In this document: positions 54,028 to 64,000 of the stretch, piece after piece
Numbering within the stretch: the first letter of the stretch is position 1
Layout of the letters: every line of letters begins with the position of its first letter
From: Closterium sp. NIES-65
Taxonomy: Eukaryota > Streptophyta > Zygnematophyceae > Desmidiales > Closteriaceae
DNA: 64,000 bases
Direction of reading: 5' to 3'
NCBI GenBank assembly: GCA_948144175.1
Contig: CANXME010002068.1
Span: 1,302,001 to 1,366,000 of the forward strand
Notes under the pieces: generated by a model
Told to the model about the DNA's origin: nothing
Seen by the model: the letters and a program-made list of their open reading frames with translations, nothing else
Database searches by the model: none
Made by a program: the position numbers and the translations under genes

Positions 54028-56176
54028 TCACAGTCACAGCTACAGCCTGCCTCCCCTTTGCCTGCTCCTTCTCCCTAGGCTGGTCCGACTGGAGGTCTTA
54101 CTGAGCGTCGTGAGCCTGCGTCTCGTCCTGCGTCGCACTAGTGGCCGCGGTTCGCGTCAGCGTCCTCCTCCTGTCCCTGGCACGCACCGGATGTCTCTAC
54201 GTCCGTCTACTGCTCCTCTGCGTGCCCCTTTGCCTTCTCCTCCTGCTTCCTCTCTTCCTGCTCTTGCCGACCCGGAGTCGGACTCTCTTCGTGCTGCCAG
54301 TCCTACTATCACGCGTCTCCTTGCTACTGCTGTCACTGACCCTTCTTTCGAGTCTTCTGCTGCGTCTGCCCTTGTCACTGAGCTTGTCGACTTTGCTGCG
54401 CGCTGTCGTCTAGACTACGCTGCTAGTCTTGTCGCTGAGTCTGAGTCTGCCTGTCCTCCGTCCGTCGGGGGTGAGTGTGCCCTTGGCACGGATGTCCTTG
54501 AGGACAGGTAGGAGGAGTTCCATTGTCTGGCCGCCGCTTCACCTCATCTCGCGTCTGTACTGCTCGCCCCTGAGGGAGACCCGGATGCACTAGACATCCC
54601 GACTCCGCGCTCTTACGCGGAGGCGATAGAGGGTCCCTACTCCTCTCAGTGGCAGGCAGCTATGGATGCAGAGATGGCTTCTTGGAAGTCCACAAGCACC
54701 TACGTTGACGCTGTTCCCCCTCCTGGGGCGAACATCGTCAGTGGCATGTGGATATTCAGGGTGAAGCGGCCGCCGGGTTCTCCGCTTGTCTTCAAGGCGC
54801 GTTACGTGGCTCGTGGCTTCAGTCAGCGGCAGGGAGTTGACTACTTTCAGACCTTCTCCCCCACCCCGAAGACGACCACTCTTTGGGTACTGCTGCACGT
54901 TGCTGCTCACCGTGACTACGAGCTCCACTCTCTCGACTTCAGCACTGCTTTCTTGCAGGGCAGCCTGCACGAGGAGATCTGGCTGCGTCGCCCACCTGGC
55001 TTCACTGGGTCTTTCCCTCCTGGTACCCAGTGGAGTCTCCGGCGTCCAGTCTACGGTCTCCGCCAGGCGCCACGTGAGTGGCACGACACACTGAGGACTA
55101 CGCTGGCGGCACTTGGGTTTGCTCCTTCTACTGCCGACCCGTCGCTGTTTCTGCGCACCGACACCTCTCTGCCGCCGTTCTACATCCTCGTGTACGTCGA
55201 CGACTTGGTCTTTGCCACTGCTGACACTGCTGGACTCGCCTACGTGAAGTCCGAGCTGCAGAAGAGACACACGTGCACTGACCTGGGTGAACTGCGCAGC
55301 TACCTTGGCTTGCAGATCACCCGGGACAGAGCACGCCGCACCATTACCCTGACTCAGTCACACATGGTGCAGCAGGTCCTTCAGCGCTTCAGCTTCACGT
55401 ACTCCTCGCCTCAAGCCACTCCTCTGCCTACTCGCCACTCGCTCTCAGCTCTGCCTTCGGATGAGTCCGTAGAGTCGAGTGGTCCGTATGCAGAGCTTGT
55501 TGGCTGCCTCATGTACCTGATGACCTGCACACGACCTGACCTTGCATACCCTCTTAGCATTCTCGCACGCTATGTTGCTCCTGGAAGACACCGACCAGGG
55601 CACATGGCTGCAGCGAAGAGGGTGTTGCGCTACTTGTGTAGTACGTCGGGCATGGAGCTAGTGCTTGGAGGGCGCAGTCCAGTGGTCCTCACTGGGCACG
55701 CGGACGCTTCTTGGGCTGACGACCAGGCTACGCAGCGGTCGTCACAGGGTTACACCTTCAGCCTTGGTTCCGGCTCTGTTTCATGGCGGGCTACCCGCTC
55801 GTCTTCTGTTCTCGGCTCCAGTTGTGAGGCTGAGATCTACGCCGGGGCTATGGCTGCTAAGGAGCTTCGCTAGCTCACCTACCTGCTGATCGACCTTGGA
55901 GAGCCGCCTCGTTCTCCTCTAGTCCCGTACGTAGACAACAAGGCCATGCTGGCCTTGTGTCGAGAGCAGCGACTAGAGCACAGGACAAAGCACATTGCTC
56001 TCTGCTACTTTCTTGCTCGTGAGCTACAGCAGCGTGGACAGTTGCGACTTGCGTACGTGGCCTCTGAGGCCAACACTGCTGATGTCTTCACCAAGGCAAT
56101 TGCGCCTTGTGATCATCAGCGTTGCTGCACGCAGCTGGGTCTTGTGCCTGTCTTGCCTCACTTGCTCACTTCTTGA
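54028..56176 (+). pseudogene. Copia E reverse transcriptase and RNase H
   Basis: The 54662-55873 frame holds RT (MASWKSTSTYVDAVPPPG, FSTAFLQGSLHEEIW, YVDDLVFATADTAG) and RNase H (GHADASWADD, SSCEAEIYAG). It ends at TAG (55871-55873) where relatives read Trp (ELRWLTYL). Another TAG for CAG lies at about 54508. The last piece, 55946-56176, carries the C-terminal HIALCYFLARELQQRG and ADVFTKAIAPCDHQ. The catalytic residues are kept, but the reading frame is broken in at least three places. Confidence 0.88.
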
Positions 56177-56388
56177 CCTTACTTGTACCTTGACCTATAT
56201 ATACACTTGTTCTTGCTTGCTTGACTCTTGTATATCTCTATATATGATCTTGCATGTGAACTGGCCTTGTGGCCCTTGAACTTGTGCTCGAAATGTGTGG
56301 TGACTTTGTGATCCACCCTGAGCTTTGCTTTTCTTTGCTTGACTGGTCTTGTGACCCCTTGTTCTCCCCCACTTTGCCTATGGGGGTG

Positions 56389-56520
56389 TGTCAGAACATT
56401 ATAGCTTACTTATTTGTGTAGGCTATAGTGGGGTATCCCATAAGGGGTACAACCCAACTAGGGTTTCCTATTTGTACTCACTTCGTTCATAGTCATTTCA
56501 TTCTCGTTCTAACTTTCTCA
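56389..56520 (+). repeat. Copia E 3' LTR
   Basis: 132 bp, TGTCAGAACATT...TTTCTCA, followed by ATGGTAT, which resembles the start of a primer site. Confidence 0.88.
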
Positions 56521-56582
56521 ATGGTATATGAATACCAAAAGCCTTCCAGACAGAAGTCTGGATCAAGATCTGGAGGGTGTGT

Positions 56583-57377
56583 CTAGCCGGCGAAGTTCAC
56601 GATGGCGTCGCTTTCTGCGGTGCCCATGTCTGGAACAAAGTCGATGACGAAGACGTTGTTCTTCAGGACCGCCTTTCCGATATAGAGTCCGCCCTTCCCG
56701 TGGTACAGCTTGAACTCCTGGGTGGTACTGTCGGCTTCCAGGTGTATGCCTTTCGCCATCAGCTGACTGACGCTCATTAAGTTGTAGCCAAGTCCCTCTG
56801 GGATTAGTACCTTTGACATCTGTAGTATAACATTTGTCTCTCGTGACTGATGTTGCACAATTCCCTGTCGTCGTGTGCGCAGATTCTGGTTGTTGGCGAC
56901 TGTGATGACAACCTCTCGTTGAAGTCGGTGCTCACGTTGAACGAAGTGTCCCGAGGAGCACATGTGTTGTCCGCAGCAACTGTCCAAGAACCACGTGTCT
57001 TTCTCGGACGGCTCGCTTTGAGTGATGGCGGCGTACGTCGGGTTCGGTTGAAGTGACTCACGGCGAGGCATGCTGTTGTCGAGTTGTTCTTCTGGTGAGT
57101 AATGTGGTGGTGACTCAGTTACGCAGGAGTCGCGTAATCTTGCCATGCAGCTGATGATGTTTCTTGTTTCCTTTGCAGATTGTCCCGTTGATGTTGTTGA
57201 GACTTGTACTGAGGTTGTCGGACTTGCTTGCGTTGAGGCAACTTGACTGCTTGAAGGGCGAAGTTGGCGTTGCGGCGACGTTGACTGTTGTCGATTCGGG
57301 CAGTGTGTACGAGGATGCCCTGAAGTCTTGCAGATGTGGCAGAACGGAGGTACTGGCTTCGGTTGTTGCTGCCGGTT
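56583..57377 (-). pseudogene. Copia F gag C-terminus and protease
   Basis: Contains a canonical zinc knuckle CHICKTSGHPRTHC (C-x2-C-x4-H-x4-C), the NIISCMARLRD segment shared with D, protease WFLDSCCGQHMC (LDS/LDSG-like, with Cys in place of Gly) and a pre-integrase start KGGLYIGKAV. It ends in a stop soon after. Codons from 57378 upstream belong to the TRIM that split the gag. Confidence 0.82.
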
Positions 57378-57382
57378 GTTGT

Positions 57383-57759
57383 TGTCAGAATCCCAACCAC
57401 TAGACCATTGGGATAAAAGGGCTTGTTTCAGTAGCGGGTCAGTGCGCCCATAACCCCCCAGGCAAACGCGCCTGTAACCCCCCCTAGGATCGATCGGGGA
57501 TCTCACAGTGTAGCTCTACTGACACCCCCCCACACTGGGAGGCCCAGGACTGAGCACAGTGGCAACGGCCAATATGTGCATACACCGGGATTCGAACCCG
57601 AGACCGCTCTGATACCATGTCAGAATCCCAACCACTAGACCATTGGGATAAAAGGGCTTGTTTCAGTAGCGGGTCAGTGCGCCCATAACCCCCCAGGCAA
57701 ACGCGCCTGTAACCCCCCCTAGGATCGATCGGGGATCTCACAGTGTAGCTCTACTGACA
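57383..57759 (-). mobile_element. Complete TRIM, 377 bp, in copia F gag
   Basis: Two identical-looking 142-bp LTRs (57383-57524 and 57618-57759, TGTCAG...CTGACA) flank 93 bp. The target duplication GTTGT is perfect (57378-57382 and 57760-57764). On the minus strand the interior starts with TGGTATCAGAGC (57606-57617), runs into GGGTTCGAATCCC, and ends with a GGGGGGG purine tract at 57525-57531. No coding capacity. It is therefore a minimal LTR retrotransposon that depends on enzymes supplied in trans. Confidence 0.95.
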
Positions 57760-57764
57760 GTTGT

Positions 57765-58848
57765 TGTTGTAGTTGTAGCGTCGCTGAGTGTGGAACGCGA
57801 ATTCGGGTACTGATGCCCTTTTCTTGTGTGGTTCTTCTTGCAGGTCCATGTCTTGCTGCTCAGCATGAATTTCGGCGCAGAGCTCTGCTTCTGAGATTTT
57901 CCCGTGTGCTCGTAGTATGGCCCGAGTGGAGCGCCAGTGAGGACCAAGACCGCCGATGACAACCGTGACGAAGGCATCTTCTGAAATCGATCCTCCACAT
58001 CGAAGAAGCTTGTCGCGCAGCTCGCGGCAGCGACTGATATACGCCATTCCTTTCTCGCTTGGTTTCATTTCGATTGTTGTAAGCTGCACCATTAACCGAC
58101 TTTGGTTTACGCTGTCTGTTGCTTGATACAGGTTCTTCAAGTGGTTGTACGCGAGCTCCGCGGAGTTGCCATATCCTCGGTAAGTCCTTATGTTCTGCTG
58201 TTGAGTCGGGGTGATGTTCCTCAGTAGTATCGTGTACGCCATTATTGATTGATAGGTGTACTGCTGCTTCTCATACTGTGTGCCGTTTGTTGGGTATGGC
58301 AGGGACCCGTCAAAGAAGCCAAGGATTTGCGCTCCTTCCATCATCAGCTCGAATTTGAACGACCAGGTAAAGAAGTCTTTCCCGTCGAAGGGTTTTGTCG
58401 TTTGCAGTTTTAGAACGTGCGCGAACTGCGACTGAACTTGTAGTGCGTCCAGCGCTCTTTCTTGTCCCGGTGTAGGTTGTGGTTGTGGCATGAAGCTGAC
58501 GGAGCCGCGCTGGGGCTCGTACGGAGCGAAGGTAGGTTGTTGTTGTTGATTCCCGCGTGCGTAGGATGAGCCATCGAGACTCATGGGCGTCACGTTGTTG
58601 TTGTTGTTGCTGTTGTTTGATTGCGCAGGTACTCCTTGCTGGTGCTGCTCGTAGAAGGACATGAAGGAGAAGAATTTCTCCATCATGCTTGGGTCGAAGA
58701 CCGCGCCTTGGTTCGCGGGTGTTTCAGTAGACCCAGCGGCCGGTCTCGTTGTTGTGCCTTCCTCTGTCTGTAGGCCAGAGGCAGGAGGTAGAGTAGGAGT
58801 AGTACCAGGAGAGCCGTTGGAAGAGCTTCTCTCCTTTCTCGTAGACAT
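57765..58848 (-). pseudogene. Copia F gag, N-terminal and capsid part
   Basis: The ATG at 58848 opens a UBN2-type gag: Ser/Thr/Pro-rich start, MSLDGSSYARG, FDGKDFFTWSFKFELM, YTILLRNITPTQQQNI, LTTIEMKPSEKGMAYISRC and FVTVVIGGLGPHWRS, then an Asn-rich end at the TRIM target site. Before the TRIM arrived it ran on into the zinc knuckle at 57377. Aside from the TRIM the gag frame is open. Confidence 0.87.
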
Positions 58849-58905
58849 GTCTCTTGGTGTAATTGTAGGAGAAATAGAGTTTTACCCTAACCTGCTCTGA
58901 TACCA

Positions 58906-59583
58906 TGTTGGGCTGAGTGCCCCTTAGGATCTTTTGTAGGGTTGAACTCTGAGTAAAGTGATACAATAGCGGAAGCGTTTTAAGGAGAAGATTCTGAACC
59001 ACCTTGCGCTGGTATGTGAGGGCAAAGTAAGTTGATTAAAGCAAACAAGTGCAAAGGCTTATATAAGAGTACAAGGAATACGAAGGGATATGAATGACAG
59101 CTGTCTTTCTGTTTGCGGTTCGATACAGTGCGACTCGGGCAACTGCTCAATATCGAGTCAGTTGTGTGTCCTTGCTGTCGCGCTGCATTTGTCAAGTCAA
59201 AGGTCGCTGACCTTTGACCTGTCAAGAATAATATATATTTCTATATATTGTTTTTGTAACTGCCTGTAGTGTAGACTAGTGTAGTTATATAATGTTCTGT
59301 TTTGGTGGTGCACCTTTCATTTTGCCTATATGTACTGCTCGCTCTATAGTGAAAACCCTTCTTCTTCTCTTTTCAACTTTCTCGACTCTAGCTCAACTCA
59401 CTCGAACTCAACTAGCTATGGCTCCTTAGCCTAGCTTAAGTTTTCACATGACCTTCGCGTAACCTCCGGCTGTTACTTTCAACCTCCGAGGGTTGACTCG
59501 CTGGTGCCTCGATATGATCTGCTTCGCTTGTCCCTTGTTGTTTCGACACAATAGAAGCGCTTTAGGCCCGATTGTTTCCAACA
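58906..59583 (-). repeat. Copia F 5' LTR
   Basis: About 678 bp from TGTTGGGCTG to TTTCCAACA on the plus strand. On the minus strand it starts TGTTGGAAAC, like the LTR of D. It is next to a perfect primer site (58894-58905). With no second copy the outer edge is an estimate. Confidence 0.65.
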
Positions 59584-60289
59584 AGATTCACGGGCAAAAC
59601 GGAAATTTGTCGCACACGGAACCTCCAACCTGACAAAATTAGAAGAAAGAAAGGGGGCTTGACTAGCAAGAATGCGGATACAAATAGCAAACCCTAACAG
59701 GGTTGTACTCGCTATGGAGCACCCCACTACAGGCTAGATAAGAACATTCTGACACACCCCCATAGCCAAAGTGGGGTGTAATCAGCAGAGCAAGCAAAGC
59801 AGTACAAGCTCAGGGTGGATCACAATGTCACCACACATTCTGAGCACAAGTTCAAGAAGCAATAGTTTAAAGTTAAGAATTATGAGCAAAGCTAGAGGCT
59901 ATCGTAGAGGGCAAGTGAGGAGGAGGAGGCGAGAGTGAGAGGAAAGGAGATAGGAGGCGACGGATGAAGCTGCAGACACACGGGCAACAGGAGGCAGACT
60001 GGCACAGCGGCTACCGGACGAAGCCCCCGGACTACAGGGGTAACTGGCCCCGCGGCTAAAGTAGCGGCAGACGAGCAACGGACCCACGGGCGGCTGGCAC
60101 AGCTGGCTACGACTGAGCTACCGGGCGAAGCCCCCGGACTACAGGTGCTGCTAGCGACACATCGGCAACCTCCGTGCAACTTCCCCAAACAGTCCCACTC
60201 CCCCCGACACACACCCGCTACTACACCCCTAGCTCCACTCCCACGCACCCCCCTTAAACCCTAAACCCCAGTCTCCCATACATCCACCC

Positions 60290-61020
60290 CCCTCAGCGAC
60301 AGCTGCAGCAGTGAGAGACGAAGGAGGAGGAGGAGCAAAGGGAGGAATGAGGAAGTGCCACCCCCATACTCGCCACCCCCTGCTTGCCACCCCCAAACCC
60401 TAACACAGACAGGGTGGGATGGCGGGTAGGCAGGGTGGGATGGCGGCGCTCGCCCCCCTCCCCCAGGTAAATCCTCCCGTCGCCCGTCGCGGCTCCCTCG
60501 GGGGCCGGCGCAAGGAGGGCGACGGGGCCACGGGTGTAGGGCGGGGGTGGGGGGGGGGGGGGGGGGCGAAGGTGAGGCGGCGGGGCCGCGACAGACGGGC
60601 GGCGGGGCCGCGAAGGAAGGCGGCGGGGCCGCGGAGGTGGGGCGGCAGGGCCGCGACAGAAGGGCGGCGGGGCCGCGAACGTGGGGCGGCGGGGCCGCAA
60701 TCGTGGGGTGGCGGGGCCGCGAAATGAAGGCGGTGGGGCCGCGACGTGAGGCGGCGGGGTCACGAAGCGGGGCGGCGGGGCCGCGACGGGTCCCCGTCGC
60801 CCGTCGCGTCGCCTCCAGAAGGCGACGCGGCGAACGACGGGGCAGAAGCTCGCCGCGCGCCTCGGGGCGCACAGCGGGCAGAGAACCGCCGCGCGCCTCG
60901 GGGCGCACGGCGGGCAGAAAACAACCGCGCGCCTCGGGGCGCACGGCGGGAAGGAAAACCGCCGCGCGCCTCGGGGCGCACGGCGGGAAGGAAAAGTTGC
61001 AGCGGAAGCGAGGGGGTGGT
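60290..61020. repeat. GC-rich repeats in N2 leader
   Basis: GGCGGCGGGGCCGCGA-type units followed by at least four copies of a roughly 36-bp unit around CCGCGCGCCTCGGGGCGCAC. Long frames on both strands here come from composition. Confidence 0.8.
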
Positions 61021-61157
61021 AACCCACCCACAGGATCGATCCAAGGGGATCGACCTGCTCCGATAGCATGACAAAATTAGAAGAAAGAAAGGGGGCTTGA
61101 CTAGCAAGAATGGGGATACAAATAGCAAACCCTAACAGGGTTGTACTCGCTATGGAG

Positions 61158-62242
61158 TGACAAAATTAGAAGAAAGAAAGAGGATTGAACTAGCAGGAAT
61201 GAGGATACAAATAGCAAACCCTAGAAGGGTTGTACTCGCTATAGAGCACCCCACTACAGGCTAGAACATAAAATAACATTCTGACACACCCCCATAGCCA
61301 AAGTGGGGTGTAATCAGCAGAGCAGGCAAAGCAGTACAAGATCAGGGTGGATCACAATGTCACCACACATTCTGAGCACAAGTTCAAGAAGCAATAGTTT
61401 AAAGTTCACAATTATGAGCAAAGATAGTGGTAGTCACAACGGGTAAGTGAGGAGGAGGAGAGTGAGTGAGAGGAGAGGAGATAGGAGGCGACGGCTGAAG
61501 CTGCAGACACACTGGCACAGCGGCTACCGGGCGAAGCCCCCGGACTACTGGAGTAACTGGCCCCGCGGCTAAAGTAGCGGCAGACGAGCAACGGACCCAC
61601 GGGCGGCTGGCACAGCTGGCTACGACTGGGCTACCGGGCGAAGCCCCCGGAATACATGTGTTGCTGACGACACGACGGCTACCGCGACGGGTAGGGCGAC
61701 GGGCAGCGAAGGAAAAGCGGCGGGGCCGCGATGATGGGGCGGCGGGGCCGCGACAGGTCGGTGGCGGGGCCGCGACAGAAGGTGGCGCGGCCGCGACCGG
61801 AGGCGGCGGGGCCGCGACAGGTCGGTGGCGGGGCCGTGACCGAAGGTGGCGGGGCCGCGAAGGAAAGCGGCGGGGCCGCGAGAGTGGGGCGGCGGGGCCG
61901 CGACGGGTCCCCGTCGCCCGTCGCGACGCCTCCAGAGGGGTACGTGACGAACGACGGGGCAAAAAGCCCGCCGCGCGCCTCGGGGCGCACGGCAGGCAGA
62001 AAACCGCCGCGCGCCTCGGGGCGCACGGCGGGAAGAAAAAGTTGTAGCGGAAGCGTGGAGGTGGTAACCCACCCACAGGATCGATCCAAAGGGATCGACC
62101 TGCTCTGATAGCATGACAAAACTAGAAGAAAGAAAGAGGATTGAACTAGCAGGAATGAGGATACAAATAGCAAACCCTAGAAGGTTTGTACTCGCCATAG
62201 AGCACCCCACTACAGGCTAGAACATAAAATAACATTCTGACA
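61158..62242 (-). mobile_element. Non-autonomous GC-rich copia-type element N3, inside the N2 LTR
   Basis: LTRs of 129 bp (61158-61286 and 62114-62242) differ at about three sites. The target duplication is TGGAG (61153-61157) versus TAGAG (62243-62247). The primer site is TGCTATCAGAGC on the minus strand (62102-62113), and the 32-bp block is at 61337-61368. The structure is the same as N2, at 1,085 bp. It is a close relative of its host and landed in the host's LTR. Confidence 0.9.
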
Positions 62243-62287
62243 TAGAGCACCCCACTACAGGCTAGATGAGAACATTCTGACACAACC

Positions 62288-62830
62288 CAACCACTCAATT
62301 TCGCCTACACAAACAGGGTGACTCGAGCTACAAGTGTTTTGCAATTGAAGCCGATTTCTCTTACTTGAGAGCCTGGCTTTAAGAATTTGGTACACCTGTG
62401 GTATCGAATCGAAATGTTCGGTTGACCGAAATCGCTCGTCTCTTCCCTGCGCTAAAATGTATAGATAATGACCACTTTGTGAAATTAAAGGGGTAGAAAT
62501 TAGCGCTTTCAAAGTGTGCGCAAACCACAGAACGCAGTCTTTAAGAAGAGCAATACCTTTTCCCCAGTAACAAAGGGCGGGTTACAACTAGGATCTTTGA
62601 TTTTCGACCCTGAACAATCTGAGTTATATATTTTTCAACCCCGGGCAATCAGGGTAGCATCATTCTGAAAAATGTGCACTCATAATAGAGGGGAAAGAAA
62701 TTCCCCGTGATCAGGGAGGCCTAATGTGAAATGTAAGCCCTGTTGTAAACTCGAGCAAGGCACAGCGCATGCAAACAAGCTGGTGAGCATTGCAGTTACA
62801 GAATATGATAGACAATGTTCCAGCTTGTAG
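62288..62830. other. Intergenic, no gene seen
   Basis: AT-richer sequence to the right of N2. Short frames only; no motif or repeat that I recognise. Confidence 0.4.
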
Positions 62831-63278
62831 GTGCCCGTATTTACCCGGGTAATAAACCCGGGGGTCTAATCCTACACCGGGGAAAAAAAGGGGGGTGGGT
62901 CTATTAAGTGGGTGTAAATTTAAGACTCGGGGTCTAATCCTATGTGCATTTATATTTTCTAAGTCATCTAAAATACAAGTGTTCCAGCCCCAGAAACGAG
63001 GATTCCAATGTTGCGTCAGGGAAATTTTGACCACAGCCTGACGCGAGGCACGCGCGCGTCAGATTCTGCAGTCAAGTCAGTCAAATTTTGCCACAGCAAG
63101 CTGTCCCTTCTCACAGTCTCGCTAAAAATAGAAGGATATACAGTCAGGGGGGTCTAATCTGGATTTGTTAAAACAAAGGGGGTTTATTACGAAAGTGCAT
63201 AGCATTAGAACCCCCCTCATTTAACGACCCGGGGGTCTATAACTTTGGGGGGTCAATTACCAGGGTAAATACGGTACC
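62831..63278. mobile_element. MITE-like element with inverted terminal repeats
   Basis: Left end GCCCGTATTTACCCGGGTAA and right end, reverse complemented, ACCGTATTTACCCTGGTAAT pair over about 20 bases. Inside, GGGGTCTAAT-like strings recur at about 62872, 62938 and 63150, and as GGGGGTCTATAA near 63233. There is no coding frame and I found no clear target duplication, so the superfamily is open. Confidence 0.6.
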
Positions 63279-63620
63279 ATTTCTCTACTTCTTGTGGACC
63301 CAGGAATAGGACAGCCAGGAGGAAACACACTTCAGAAGATGTAGCAACAGTAGGGCACGGCACAAGCATGATTATAAAAAACACTACAAGAAGCCACTAA
63401 AACATATATCCACTGATATAAAAAGCAAACAGATTTGCCCAGATTCTGTCAAAGTTGCTACTCTGCTGGCAACTAGTTCAACGTTTGAAGCCTACCCCTT
63501 CACATGCATACCCTAATACGGTATCATATGCCACTCATGTAATCTAGAAAAATATGGGTATCATATGGAGTGTCTTCTCCAGTATCTCCTAGACTGCGCT
63601 GCTGCTGTGGGCTAGGAGTT
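63279..63620. other. Intergenic, 3' side of the cysteine-rich gene
   Basis: No repeat or gene recognised. It may contain the 3' UTR of the minus-strand gene to its right. Confidence 0.35.
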
Positions 63621-64000
63621 TCATACTTTCACCGCTGGTGCTGCTTTGGGCTCGCACGCAAACGCGTTCCCTGGTTTCAATGCGTAACCATTGTCGCACA
63701 CGCACGAAAGCCGCCACCGAACTTTCCCACCCACAGCTGTTGGTCGACAGGTGCCATGCCCTGCACAGGGTCCGAATCTACCGTTCGCACCGCAGAAAGC
63801 CGCGCATGAATTAGTCCTGCGTTGCGATGTAACCATGCAACCAGGCACCTGTGAAAGGCAGTTACGAGCTACAGTGAGGTACACAGTTTCGTCATCGCCG
63901 GGTTTCTCCGTCTGCCCTTCGATCGGGCAGACCTTATTTCCCCACGCCCGTATCTCCGGTCTGCCCGAGAAGAAATTGCCACGCACATCTAGATTGTATT
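63621..64000 (-). CDS. Cysteine-rich EGF-like protein, last exon (partial)
   Basis: The minus-strand frame is open from the window edge to a stop at 63621, about 125 codons. It contains KVCPIEGQTE, then NCLSQVPGCMVTS, and a C-terminal module CAAFCGANGRFGPCAGHGTC ... LSCVCDNGYAL, with the Cys spacing and the G-x-C / CxCxxGY pattern of an EGF-like domain. Such domains are extracellular and disulfide-bonded, so a secreted or cell-surface protein is likely; the signal peptide would lie outside the window. It ends with a short AAPAVKV tail. I do not recognise the gene. The exon's 5' end may be a splice site near 63990 or lie beyond the edge. Confidence 0.6.
   Translation of the reverse strand, partial: YNLDVRGNFFSGRPEIRAWGNKVCPIEGQTEKPGDDETVYLTVARNCLSQVPGCMVTSQRRTNSCAAFCGANGRFGPCAGHGTCRPTAVGGKVRWRLSCVCDNGYALKPGNAFACEPKAAPAVKV

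Larger units (their letters stand above)
49925..56520 (+). mobile_element. Ty1/copia element E, 5'-truncated and recombinant
   Basis: Starts inside a GC-rich leader (49925-50540), lacking 5' LTR and primer site. The first coding part (50555-50950) matches the gag-less N-terminus of B and C; from about 50990 the sequence switches to the glycine-rich gag tail and pol of the copia A type. The 3' LTR is 56389-56520 (132 bp), preceded by the 32-bp block (56295-56326) and a purine tract. Without a left LTR there is no target duplication to test. Confidence 0.88.
56533..59583 (-). mobile_element. Copia relic F, 3' truncated
   Basis: On the minus strand: LTR (59583-58906), primer site (58894-58905, perfect TGGTATCAGAGC), gag (58848-57765), the TRIM insertion, then gag C-terminus, protease and the start of the pre-integrase region, ending at about 56580. 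Integrase, RT, RNase H and the second LTR are missing. The gag resembles that of D closely enough for one family. Confidence 0.85.
59631..62282 (-). mobile_element. Non-autonomous GC-rich copia-type element N2
   Basis: Left LTR 59631-59754 (124 bp); right LTR 61069-61157 plus 62248-62282, split by N3. The pieces add to 124 bp. The target duplication CAACC is perfect (59626-59630 and 62283-62287). The primer-like site is TGCTATCGGAGC on the minus strand (61057-61068), and the purine tract and 32-bp block lie at the other end (59805-59836). The interior is non-coding, GC-rich, with GGCGGCGGGGCCGCG units (60570-60790) and repeats of GCGCGCCTCGGGGCGCACGG (60850-61000). Confidence 0.9.

Noticed and set aside
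60261..61128. Overlapping frames of 100-260 codons on both strands in N2
   Set aside because: Repeat composition (GCGCGCCTCGGGGCGCAC units); no conserved domain and no sensible start.

Overview
This is a nuclear window of a eukaryote. One single-copy gene, a telomerase reverse transcriptase (TERT) with nine GT-AG introns, sits in a retrotransposon-rich landscape. Plant-like TERT motifs, Ty1/copia elements and chromodomain Ty3/gypsy elements primed by initiator-Met tRNA, a TRIM and a hAT-like element point to the green lineage. GC-rich coding sequence with long low-complexity insertions fits a green or streptophyte alga. That placement is inference; no marker here fixes the species.

Left block (170-19665): gypsy element G1 (minus strand) with 343-bp LTRs. 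It has been invaded by a non-autonomous copia element N1 (1851-3570) and by copia element A (4115-16514). A is invaded by gypsy element G2 (6233-11111), whose gag carries a copia 3'-end fragment (9842-10102). Target-site duplications (TSDs) support most boundaries, so the nesting order is legible: G1 > A > G2 > fragment.

Middle (19994-32956): TERT in ten exons whose phases join into about 3,445 codons. TEN, RNA-binding (QFP and T), reverse transcriptase (1, 2, A, B', C, D, E) and C-terminal motifs are all recognisable. Long low-complexity insertions between the motifs make it roughly three times the usual length. A 502-bp hAT-like element begins 2 bp after the stop codon, and its 8-bp TSD copies that stop.

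Right block (33468-62287): a chimeric LTR/TRIM/RT relic; copia element D (LTR 34298-34722, gag 41695-42726 plus 49630-49924) split by two closely related copia elements on the minus strand, B (34739-41602, intact 1,713-codon ORF) and C (42727-49629, broken by stops). D is joined to copia element E (49925-56520), which lacks a 5' LTR and looks like a recombinant. Then come copia relic F (minus) holding a perfect 377-bp TRIM, and GC-rich non-autonomous elements N2 and N3, one inside the LTR of the other.

The right end has a MITE-like element (62831-63278) and a cysteine-rich, EGF-like coding exon (minus) that runs to the edge. B and C carry full pol but no recognisable gag. A, B, C, E, N1, N2, N3 and the 9842 fragment share a 32-bp block before the 3' LTR, which suggests one co-mobilised family. 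All homology calls were made by reading; no database search was run.
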